Assembly: GCA_037447655.1 (NCBI GenBank) | Contig: JBBHKE010000897.1 | Location: 1-64,000 of the forward strand | Direction: 5' to 3' | Length of the DNA: 64,000 nt | DNA from: Zygnema cylindricum | Lineage: Eukaryota; Streptophyta; Zygnematophyceae; Zygnematales; Zygnemataceae | Shown: positions 55,187 through 64,000 of the stretch, piece after piece | How positions within the stretch are numbered: the first letter of the stretch is position 1 | Layout: the number at the start of each line of letters is the position of its first letter | The notes under the pieces: model-generated | Databases searched by the model: none | What the model was told of the DNA's origin: nothing | The model's input: the letters and a program-made list of their open reading frames with translations, nothing else | Made by a program: the position numbers and the translations under genes

Positions 55187-56590
55187 TAATGGTTATATTG
55201 GTCACAAAAGTAGATTGCCCCAATGACATCGCTAAAACATTTAGCATTAGCAATAAGTTGTTCACCACATGGTGATGACCTATATGACAACAATGACTTA
55301 AGGTTTTAGCCGCCACGACAACGTTGATTTCGACGACGACGAGGTCGAAAGATACCATATCAGAGGCCACGTGTTTTAACCTTATTGCACTTAAAACCTC
55401 TAAGGATTTGGTGTTGAGGTGCAAAGAGGAAGACAACTCGCATGCGACACAACACCTTTAAAATAAGAAGGTAAGCATGGAAAAAGTATTAGAGGGGTTT
55501 GGCATTACACCCCTCGTGACCAAGGCAAGGCTAAAATAGGACATAATGGCTATCAAGGTTTATCCATCATGCATTGTCGCCATGCTTGGCTTTAAGGTCT
55601 ATGACATCGGGTGTGGAGCTTTCGTCTCTTTCATTCACAAATGCGTTAGTATGACATGGGGCGTGGAGCCTTTGTCTCTTTCATTGACAAATGCGTCGGT
55701 GGCATAAAAGACACAATGGCCCACACTTTAACCCACTGATATATAATCTATATTGTTGATGTTCGGGTGTCATCCATTGGTTAATGCCTTTGTTGTAACT
55801 TCATGCTGTCCAAGAGGCATACTCTACACCCTCTCCCCAAACCCCACGACGTCTTGGTGCTAGTGGGGGTTTGCCTAGCAAGTGTTTCACTTACATGACT
55901 TGTTTAAAGCCAACAGAGGCTTTAAAGTGGGCAACGTAATCGAATGTATTGGAATCACCACTTTGATATTGTTATAACCCTCATCATCAATGTCAGTGTC
56001 ACCCTCTTCCTCGCGAGAAAAAAAGTAAGTTTTAGTGTCTAAATGGTAGTGACCTGGGGTGTAGCGTGGCCAACTACACCCTCGTCATAACCCACATTGG
56101 CACCCAAGTGGGTTGTTCCTACCCGACTCCCCAAAGGTTTAGACCATGGCCCTTGAGGTTGTATTTGGGCCTTTAAGACATCCTTTTCGTTCTTGGGTTC
56201 CATGACCAATAAATCACCCTCATAATGACAACATTGGTAATGTAATTTGTGCATGCAATAAGGTATGGTGGCATTGTCGCGTGCCTCGACCACTCGAATG
56301 CCAAAAGTTGGTCATTTACGGTTTAAGGCGTTAGTTTAGAAAAGCTTGCCACACGAGTTGTTGACGACTTTGGGGTGCCACACCTTATTGATACTTTTTT
56401 TTGAGGTTGTGTCTAAGGGTGCATGAAATATTTGTGATCGTTATACGTTGGGTGGGGGTGGGGCACTCTGTAACAGGATTCCCTACCTCTCAAATTTCCC
56501 ATTACTACAACCATTCTCAACCACACATTCCATCGATTGGAAAATACACATTCTTATTAGAAAGCACTCTTATAAAGTAGTAAATGAATC
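55187..56590. other. Unidentified decayed sequence, no gene recognised
   Basis: Composition differs from the flanks: long stretches with GACAACAATGACTTAAGG, TGGCATTACACCCCTCG and a near-tandem repeat of about 47 bp at 55610-55705 (GTGGAGCTTTCGTCTCTTTC / GTGGAGCCTTTGTCTCTTTC). An 84-codon - strand frame at 56293-56039 has no domain I recognise. It may be an old TE interior. Confidence 0.35.
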
Positions 56591-57322
56591 AATACGTTGT
56601 TTAGCTAGTTGTTCAAATCGTGCGATTTTGTCATTTTTTCCATTTTCTACGTATTGTATGTGACTTTTGGAAAAATTGCAAAAAAACACGATGTACTTTT
56701 TGTCCGGTAAACTGCACGAACAATTTACGTAAAATGTACAGACAATTTACGGTAACTATTCGGTTTTTACAGAAGTTGTACAGAAATTGACGAAAAGATA
56801 CGATGCCCGTATTAATACTTTCTGTTCCGTAAACTAAACATAAATTTCACGGATATGTACGGAATTTAATCGTTCATGTACAGACAAATTCGAAAACAAA
56901 TGTTGCTACGTCACACTATTTGCGTGCGTTGTGAGTTTAAAATGAGTATCAACGTCTTTTTCAAATTTTTGAAAAGAAGCTGCTATAAAAACTTGAAAAC
57001 GAATCTTAAAAGATTGTTAGTCTGAGACACACGGACAATATTATTCTAACAAAAAGAAGCGTTAACCAGAAATTGATTTATGACCTTTAGATTCTATAAC
57101 TACCTTCTGAGAGCATCGTCTGTAACCAGTTGATGTAGATTTTCAGGTGCAAACACTGTGAGTGATAATTATTTATACAATTAAAATTTTGTACCATTCA
57201 TTTAACGGTAAGCATACAAACTGCTGTACATGTTGAATTAATTTTTTTTAACATGTACGGATTTGTACGGTCAAAAATTCATTAGCGCTTTTTTAAATTA
57301 GACCTCTCCAGTTTCTACGTAT

Positions 57323-58407
57323 TATTGAAATTTATGTATTTTCTAGGTTTGTATTGGAAATATAAATAGAGCAAGTCATACAACAAAAGAAGTAATTAAT
57401 ATTCACTTCTTAATCAAGACTCTAGATAAGAGAGAGAGTAGGCGGAGAGCCACCATGGCTATCTCCTTAGCAGATAAAGTGCACACTAATAGAGATAGAG
57501 GAGTGATTAAAAGACTTCGTGCCCCAACTAGGATTTGATCATTGTCCCTTCACACTCACCACCTAGAGATTAGCGTTAGCCTTATCCGTTAGGTCTTGAT
57601 GAAACGATAATTGGGTGTCATTCGGTTTCAAATATGGTACCAATATACGTACTCTATTTCACGGATTACAAAATGAAACGACGAATTTAAACGGATGCGA
57701 TTAATTGACGATTTTAGATCGGACGGCTTAAAGTGGAGCCGAAGCACCGGAGTGGACATTTGGCAGTTTGCGAGCTAATGTCGGCGGAAGACACGTGGCA
57801 AGCCAAGAGTGGACAACAAACATTACGGGGTGTGTGACTACGGCTTAGAAACTGACACGAGTTAGCGCGACAGCCATGCCTTAATATGGTCGTACAACAA
57901 GTACAACGGCACGTGTACCTTCTTGTACCTTACAGTCTTCTGATTGGTTAGGTACAGTAGAAGTAGGAGGATAAGAGAGGGATTTAGGACTTTAAATTTT
58001 TTGAGGCACCTCTCTCTGAGAGGCTTTTTGTATTTATGGGCCATCTTTGGCCGATCCTAACTTGATGCTCACGGGAGCAAATTCATTGATTCGTTTTGCT
58101 CCCGACTCAGAGGAGTCTGTGCTACACAGGGGTGTAGTTGGTTAGAGATTTTGCCTGCCAAAGTGACGACATTTATTGGGGAAAGTCAAAATGGGGGAAT
58201 GTGTCTAAATACTCATATTCTAACTTTACATTCTGTGGGGGAAGGGAGTACACATAAATTATTCTTTCACAGAGGTGAAGTTGTATTGCGGTTGTGACTG
58301 TCAGAATGTCAATCATTTGGGTTTGTGTCATCTTGAAGTCGACATTATCTAGATAAGCTTCTTTGGATCTGCGATTTCTGTGGGGGAATGGAGCCCATAG
58401 AATTTTA
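57323..58407 (-). mobile_element. Solo LTR (Copia clade), inverted, decayed ends
   Basis: The reverse complement matches 12035-13242: GCAGATCCAAAGAAGCTTAT, ACTACACCCCTGTGTAGC and the late CAGCCATGG block (GCCACCATGGCTATCTC here in + orientation). The expected TG/CA ends have changed to TA/TA and no exact TSD remains, so it is an older insertion. tRNA-like segment at 57521-57603. Confidence 0.7.
57521..57603 (-). ncRNA. tRNA-Arg-like segment inside the inverted solo LTR
   Basis: On the - strand AAGACCTAACGGATAAGGCT is nearly a tRNA-Arg acceptor/D-arm. It is followed by ATCTCTAGGTGGTGAG and a B-box-like TGATCAAATCCTAG. Same position within the LTR as in the other copies. Confidence 0.5.
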
Positions 58408-58560
58408 TTGTACGCGTGTTCGAATCATTCGTAAAATGTTTTTTGAACAACTATGGTCGTTAGTACACACAATGGTTCGTTTTGTACATTTTTTAGTACG
58501 AAACGTCATTTTCACTCTATGTAATTTCGTAGGTAGTTATTCAAAGATTTCACACGCTTT

Positions 58561-59499
58561 TGCATTGGTCAATCTAACTCTTAGCTGATCAATAATTGGC
58601 CCAGGTGAAAACGTGTTCAACAAAGCGTTGACTCTTGCGTCGCTGGTTCAAGGCGATGATGGATAAATAGTGAAGTCGAAAAAAAGAATACGCATGTTTT
58701 CATTTGGGGAAAAGTTTGTGGAAATTTTGGACAAATCTTGGTCTTTACCGCATAATACCAAATTGGAGGAATGACATTTTTGCACTAAACCTTGCGATTT
58801 TCGCGCAAACGACAACGTGTGGGAGTTTTACTCTCGACGACCACACTCGTTTCGTTTTACGACGCGCCGCGCCGCGCGGACGTCCCGCGTATAAATATGG
58901 CCGGGTTTTTTTCTCGTTCGTGTTTTTTTTTATTAAAAAAAAAACACCACCAATGACCCTATGACCCTAAAATCGCAAGGTACCCGGGCAGTACTTTGCG
59001 AAGTGTGGGAATAACTCGTTTTTTGAACCTGTGTCCGCATGTCCACACGAACCACGCCGCCTGCCAAAATGTAAGAAACCTAGTCTAAAAATCTCTTTTT
59101 GCACCAATCGCTATAACTTTTAAGATATATCTCCAAATCGTGCAATTCTTTACGGACATCTACCAAATTCATAACCTTATATCCTAATCACTTTAATACC
59201 AATTTTTGAACAAGTTCGATCCCTTATTTTTGTTACATCATCCTCTTGTTATTTTTAACTAACCCCATTTAAACATATTTTACTCTCAAGACGATACTTC
59301 TATATTATTATTCCTCCAAAACCTTTGTAAAAACCATGATTTTTTTTCCTTTAAAGTCAACTTATCTTATGGCTTTTCTAGATAATGCACTTGCTAGAAT
59401 ATAGTATGACCTTAAACCGTTGACCAATCCAATCTATTATCTATATGTCATCTTCGAGTTTTGTAGTTATTGAGGTATCCAATTATAATTCTTCTTCAA
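58561..59499. other. Intergenic DNA, no gene recognised
   Basis: Contains a short GC-rich patch (58855-58900, GCGCCGCGCCGCGCGG) in otherwise AT-rich sequence, with GTATAAATATGG just after it, a possible TATA-like motif. No frame with a recognisable domain follows. Confidence 0.4.
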
Positions 59500-59940
59500 T
59501 TGATCGAAGACTTGCTGGTTTTAGTTGACTGATATATATCACAGGATGAATTTTTGTTGATGGCGAAAAGTATAATTTGGCAGCAACTGATGGTATCATC
59601 TCGATCACAATAATGGTCCGATGTAATTAGGAGCCAATTTCCCCATAAGATCTGATTGTCCCTTGATCCTACACTTGTAATGAGTTGTTGGCCAACTTTG
59701 TCACCTGTGCTTACCACTCAATCACCCCATTTGGGTTTTGCATTTAATTCTTGCCTTTTTTGTGCCTCAACTAATTCATCTCGGACTATTTTCCAAACTT
59801 TTTGAATGTATTCCCATAACTTCGTTGCATAATCTCTTTTCTATAAAGTGACCCGTGTTATTAAGTCTATTGCTTCTCAAGGTTAATATCCGTATGTAAG
59901 TTCAAACGGTGAGAATCGTGTATTATCGTATTTACATGAA

Positions 59941-60369
59941 TTATATGTAGGTACTTATTTTTAATTTAGTGCCTAAATTTTGTTGCAATTCTTTCCAAAA
60001 TGTAGACCTAAATTTAGAATCCTTATCACCGACTATAGATAGAGGAACTCCACGATGTCTAACTACATTGTTGAATAAAACCTTTAGAATATCTACAACT
60101 GAATGAGTGGTTTTGCAAGGGATAAAAATTGCCATCTTACTAAATCTATCAACTACGACCATGATACTGTATTTTTTTCTAGATGTAGTTGGCAACCTGG
60201 CAATAAAATCCATAATGACAGACTCGCATGGTCCTTCAAGGATATCTAAAGGTTTTAAGAGAACTCTAGATTTTTGGTTACTAGGCTTACTCTGTTGGTA
60301 GGAAACATAACTTTGTACATGTTTAGACACCTCATTCGCGATCCTTGACCAAAAGAATCTGCTATGCAA
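59941..60369 (-). pseudogene. Gypsy integrase fragment
   Basis: - strand FFWSRIANEVSKHVQSYVSY followed by QQ is the decayed H2C2 finger end. MDFIARLP and VGDKDSKFRSTFWKEL carry the first two catalytic aspartates. The frame ends before the Glu. YSIMVVVDRFSKMAIFIPC is diagnostic of Gypsy integrase. Related scraps continue to 59500. Confidence 0.8.
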
Positions 60370-60779
60370 CCGACTTAGAGTTTAATCCCGACCTAGATGT
60401 CTTAAATGCTCGTGGACTTAATGTAAAGGTTGTTTTTTTAAGTCTCCCTCCCCTGGATTGCAAAACCTATCCTCTGTTTGCAAATATTGTAAGCCATTCT
60501 CTATTTTAAATCTTTTTGACATGCCTCTCACTCAATACGTTTGAAATCCCTCTGGAAAGATTGTTGCAAATTACAACAAAATTAGGATCTCTATCATAAC
60601 CAGTTCTAACAGCTTCTAAAAATAATTCATCTTTGCACTATCATACTTATTTCAAAACATCTGCTTGAAGGGTATGCCACTACATTTGTCTTCCTAATAA
60701 TATATTTAACCGTAAATTTGAAATATGCCAAATTCTACATCCACTTAACTTGTCTACATTTCATGATCTGTCCCTCACT

Positions 60780-61000
60780 TAATCTTTGTAGATAATAAAG
60801 TGTTTTATTATCACAATGGACTGTGATTCTTTATTATGCAAATAACAACGTCATTTTACCAATGCATGAACAATTGCAAGTAATTATTTTTCTTGTGCTA
60901 GATAATTCTTTTCAACATCATTGAATTTCCTAGACTCAAAAGCAATAGGATGAAAGTGTTTGCCAACTTTTTGACTTATGACTGCATCTAGACCTTTATC
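60780..61000 (-). pseudogene. Gypsy RNase H fragment
   Basis: The - strand reads HPIAFESRKFNDVEKNY...LLAIVHAL, typical of Gypsy RNase H, with in-frame stops after LAQEK and HALVK. Confidence 0.65.
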
Positions 61001-61439
61001 AGATGCATCTGTTATGATTATAACTTCAAATTCCCCAACGAGATCGGATACACCTGTGTAGGGGCAAAGGTCAACTTCCCTTATATTTTTCGAAAGCTCT
61101 CTTCGATGCTTCCCTTATATTTTTCGAAAGCTCTCTTCGATCAGCTCTCCACAAAAATGTCTTTTCTCCCGTAGTTAATCCGTTAAATGTGCTGCAATCA
61201 TACTGAATTTCTTGATAAATTCTTGTAATAAGTAGCCAATCTCAAAAATGATCTAACTTTTGTGCCATTAGTAGGCTGCTTACAACTTTGGATTGCTTTT
61301 ATTTTGGATGGATCTATTTTAACACCTTCCCCACTAGCTATATGTCCCAAAATAAATTGTTCTCTTTAAAAAAAACTTAATTTTGACAATTTTCCATATG
61401 GTTTTTTTTACCTTAACCTTTCCAACACTTTCTTTAAAA

Positions 61440-62050
61440 GAGTGACCTGCTGTTATTTAGAATCGTTTTAAATTAGAATGTCATCTATAAACACTTGAAC
61501 GAACTCATCTATATAATATGAAAAGGTTTGATTCATTAATTTTTGGTAAATGGGCGGTGCATTCGTCATGCCAAATGGCATCATTATCCATTCAAAATGA
61601 CCAACTATAGTTCTAAAATCAATCTTTTCCACATCCTCTGTCATAATTGACACCTGATTCAAACCACTACGCATTCAAACCACTACGCATATCAATCAAC
61701 TAAAATACTTTAGCACTTTTTAAACGATTTATCAAATGAGAAATTAGTGGTAACGGATACTTATCTTTCACTGTAATCTTCTTCAGACTATGATAGTCGA
61801 CACACATTCGCAATGTTCCATTCTTCTTTTTGACGGAGAGGACTGGTGCTCCGTATGGTGATTTGTTAGGTTGAATATGTCCTTTCTCCAGAAGCTCTTT
61901 GATTTTTTTATTTAACTTCTCTTGCTCAAAGAAGGTATGCTTATAAATATGTGTGACATGAGGATAACATCCGCGTTCGAAGTTAATAACATGTTATACA
62001 TCTCGGGAAGTGGCCTTCCCGAGGGTAACTCACTTGGGAAAACATCTCGA
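61440..62050 (-). pseudogene. Gypsy reverse transcriptase fragment
   Basis: - strand [20 protein letters not shown] (61785-61900), MCVDYHSL, then GLNQVSIMTEDVEKIDFRT and FEWIMMPFGMTNAPPIYQKL with the catalytic FIDDIL (about 61470). There is a stop or shift between blocks and a duplicated CATTCAAACCACTACG at 61670-61690. Confidence 0.8.
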
Positions 62051-62344
62051 AATTCAAATCAAATCTTTAACAACATAATCAGATGTATTAATATTCGTAA
62101 CAAAATCAGATTTTAGATTTTCAAGATTTTTAGTGGTGTGTAATTCATGAATAACATCAATGTTAGTGTTTTCTCCCCCCCCTTCATCGGTAACTGCCTC
62201 AGTTACTAATAACAAGAAAGCGTGATTTGTTATATCTTTTAAGAGCATTTTATATTGTTTAGTTGAAATCAAACATTCTAGTCTCAATTTGGTTGTGCTA
62301 TTTATATAATTCCTATGCAATTTCTTAGAGTTTTCCACCGTACA

Positions 62345-63180
62345 AGTTGCGTTACCTTGAAACTTTATATGTACTGCGGTTTGTCGTCTAGCGCGATGCA
62401 ATTTGTGGTCTAACGCATTTGGACCCACTTTCGCGTCCTTCTAGCTCATGTTCAAACTTTACATAAAATCACCTCGCGAGGCGATTTTTAATAAAGATCC
62501 AAGAGGTGAGCGAATAGGCTGATGCTGTCGCACGTGTTTGAAGTTTTTTACAATTTTTGTGCGAGGAGTACCAAAAGAAAACCCACTGCACGTTTCTAGC
62601 ATGTACATGACTTTTTTCCATGCGTTTTTTTCCGTACATGGGTCGTGGAGGGGGTCCTGACCAATGGAGTCAATTTCGCAAAAGCGAAGTCCGTGAAAGC
62701 GCCTCTCTCTCTCTCCCTCTCCCACTATCGCATCTATCTTACAAATATTGCAATGAAAAACGTCAATAATGGTATCATATGAAAGATGTCTAAAAACGAT
62801 TTCTTTTTACTATCTTTGGGTATATTTTGATGGCAAGTAGAGTGAGAAAAGACTAAAAAACAAAATCTGAAAACCATGGTGGAAATTTTTAGAATTTGTG
62901 ACGTCGACGCTGTCATTATTTGAGCATGACGTCAAAATGTGATAAACCCTAATATCTACAATGTCACAAGTAGCTAGGCGTCTACAATCGTCGCTATTTT
63001 GTAAACGTCATCAATTCTCGCGAGTTTTGTAGTCGTCTACAACCATCACAAAATACACCCACGTCTACATCCGTCACAATCTAAAGTAACGATTTCATTT
63101 CTTTACATACGAATGCTCCGAAAGTAGTACGGAGAATCTTCGCTAAAAACAAAGTTACAATACTAAAGTTTCGGTTACAT
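62345..63180. mobile_element. Palindrome-bearing DNA element, inverted copy of 16690-17560
   Basis: The reverse complement matches 16690-17440 including GGACGCGAAA(G)TGGGTC, the 24-bp palindrome at 62465-62488, the (CT)n tract and the GTCTACAA/CGTCTAC words. The far end near 63180 is not sharp. Confidence 0.55.
62465..62488. repeat. Conserved 24-bp palindrome, copy 4
   Basis: Core TCACCTCGCGAGGCGA, one mismatch from perfect symmetry; the other copies are at 5851, 7765 and 17303. Confidence 0.8.
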
Positions 63181-64000
63181 GCGAAAGTACTCTAACTGCA
63201 ATCATGTTCTCAATCTTCTTGGGAGAAAGTTTTTGTGTCGTTGAACAATTTTTGTTGCTAAAAATATCTTGTAGTGGAGAGCCAATACCGTCTCCACATT
63301 TAATGACAGTTCACCTGATGACTTACCCCAATGGAACTCCATTGGATTTTTTGTAAACCACGTAGGAACCAGAAATCCGTACTTCTGAAAATTATTACAA
63401 TTTTATATTTTATTTTTCGAAAGACTTCCTACTTTGGTTCTTTGGTACAATCTGTTAGCTTGTCCTCTCCGAAAGCCAGCGCCAAGGATTTGTGCACCTG
63501 TAGCTTCCATTGGCGCATTGCAAGGCGCATACGGACGGACGGACAGGACGGTCCGACGGACAGTGGGCTTGCTTGGACAGCCACTAGACCAAAAAGTCTT
63601 GGAAAACGCAGTCTTGGACACTCAACAAACGACAAATGTCATGGTGAAAATCGTACAGATTGACGTATAAGCGACAAAAAAGCCAAAAAACGTTGCGCTA
63701 CAAAAAATAACAAGCATGCAGTCGTCCGGCGCTGTCGAAAACTGAAGAAAGTGCTGAATATCCGCACACCAATGGAGGAGTCACATGAGGATTTTATAAA
63801 GTGACGTGTTGTACAACTAGAAATCAGAAGCAGCCATGTATGCCACTTCCCAAACCGCATAGGTGACGCCTACCGTAAGTCTTTGTACTCGCTTTGTTTG
63901 AAGCGGATTTTTCAATACCGTACAGTTAACAGTGAGAAATTTTGTCGACGGCGGAAAGTTCGACAGACTGGACTTCCATTGGTCAGTTTGGACTTTGGTC
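63181..64000. other. Intergenic DNA, no gene recognised
   Basis: Open frames at 63331-63663 on both strands have no recognisable domain. A short patch, CGGACGGACGGACAGGACGG, forms a small tandem repeat at 63530-63550. Confidence 0.4.

Larger units (their letters stand above)
56600..58560. mobile_element. TACGG-rich repeat, copy 3, interrupted by a solo LTR
   Basis: AGTTGTTCAAATCGTGCGAT, TTTTTGTCCGGTAAACTG and GACCTCTCCAGTTTCTACGT match 17640-18150. After the solo LTR it resumes with TTCGTAAAATG...TTTTTTGAACAACTATGG, like 18175-18210. A tRNA-like stretch resembling 9770-9850 occurs on the - strand near 57065-57145. Confidence 0.5.
59500..62335 (-). mobile_element. Decayed Gypsy retrotransposon pol region
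   Basis: On the - strand from high to low coordinates: a pre-RT peptide, RT (62050-61440), RNase H (61000-60780) and integrase (60400-59940), the Gypsy order with integrase last. Many stops and shifts. No LTR pair was found. Its high-coordinate edge near 62335 abuts the palindrome-bearing element 62345-63180. Confidence 0.75.

Noticed and set aside
56039-56293. 84-codon - strand frame as a gene
   Set aside because: No recognisable motif, no splice context, and flanking sequence decayed.
58855-58964. GC-rich patch followed by GTATAAATA as a promoter with a short frame
   Set aside because: The frame soon becomes Phe/Lys homopolymer and has no domain; evidence is too thin to call a gene.
1-64000. 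CRISPR arrays, operons, ribosomal RNA genes or plasmid origins
   Set aside because: No regularly spaced direct repeats with unique spacers, no rRNA-like sequence; spliced genes and plant TEs show a eukaryotic nuclear locus.

Overview
The window is nuclear DNA of a land plant. Two multi-exon genes with GT-AG introns encode plant-type proteins: a KDM3/JMJ25-class histone demethylase with the plant-specific WRC finger, and a GT61-like type II membrane glycosyltransferase. A fragment resembles the ectodomain of a plant LRR receptor kinase. Most of the rest is transposable elements nested in one another: Copia, Gypsy, a non-LTR element of the restriction-like-endonuclease type, and several families of non-autonomous DNA transposons. 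The early-branching non-LTR element and the TE load would suit a non-flowering plant with a large genome, but the sequence does not fix the species.

Layout. 1-19.2 kb is layered TEs. They include a Mutator-like MITE (1.23-1.62 kb), a receptor-kinase fragment cut by a GGG/CCC-ended element with TTA target duplications (2.80-4.30 kb), two inverted copies of a related element (5.1-6.1 and 7.7-8.9 kb), and two copies of a 'TACGG-rich' repeat (8.9-16.7 and 17.6-19.2 kb). The first TACGG-rich copy holds a mariner-like MITE, which holds a REL-type non-LTR retrotransposon, which is split by a solo LTR. 19.3-28.2 kb is the JmjC demethylase gene on the + strand, 12 exons with no recognised TE inside. 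28.2-31.4 kb is featureless intergenic DNA. 31.7-37.9 kb is the GT61-like gene on the - strand, followed on its upstream side by a 57-bp minisatellite carrying eight CCAAT boxes. 39.9-42.6 kb is a cluster of mariner-like MITEs. 42.8-44.6 kb is a DNA element containing a solo LTR. 44.8-53.6 kb is a Copia element on the - strand with both LTRs, in whose body sits an antiparallel, LTR-less Copia fragment. 54.2-58.5 kb holds two more solo LTRs of related families. 59.5-62.3 kb is a decayed Gypsy pol on the - strand. 62.3-63.2 kb is another palindrome-bearing DNA element.

As a system, the two intact-looking genes stand in a TE-poor island of about 19 kb, apart from one MITE inside the GT61-like gene. 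The demethylase belongs to the family that removes H3K9 methylation, and its TATA box lies only about 150 bp from the last repeat. The most unusual points are: (i) LTRs of one Copia clade that carry a tRNA-Arg-like segment at a fixed place in every copy here; (ii) an apparent TA-NNN-TA excision footprint where a sister repeat still holds the MITE; (iii) the exactly 57-bp-phased CCAAT array upstream of the GT61-like gene; and (iv) a 24-bp palindrome kept in four diverged DNA elements. All retroelement reading frames seen are broken, so none here looks autonomous.
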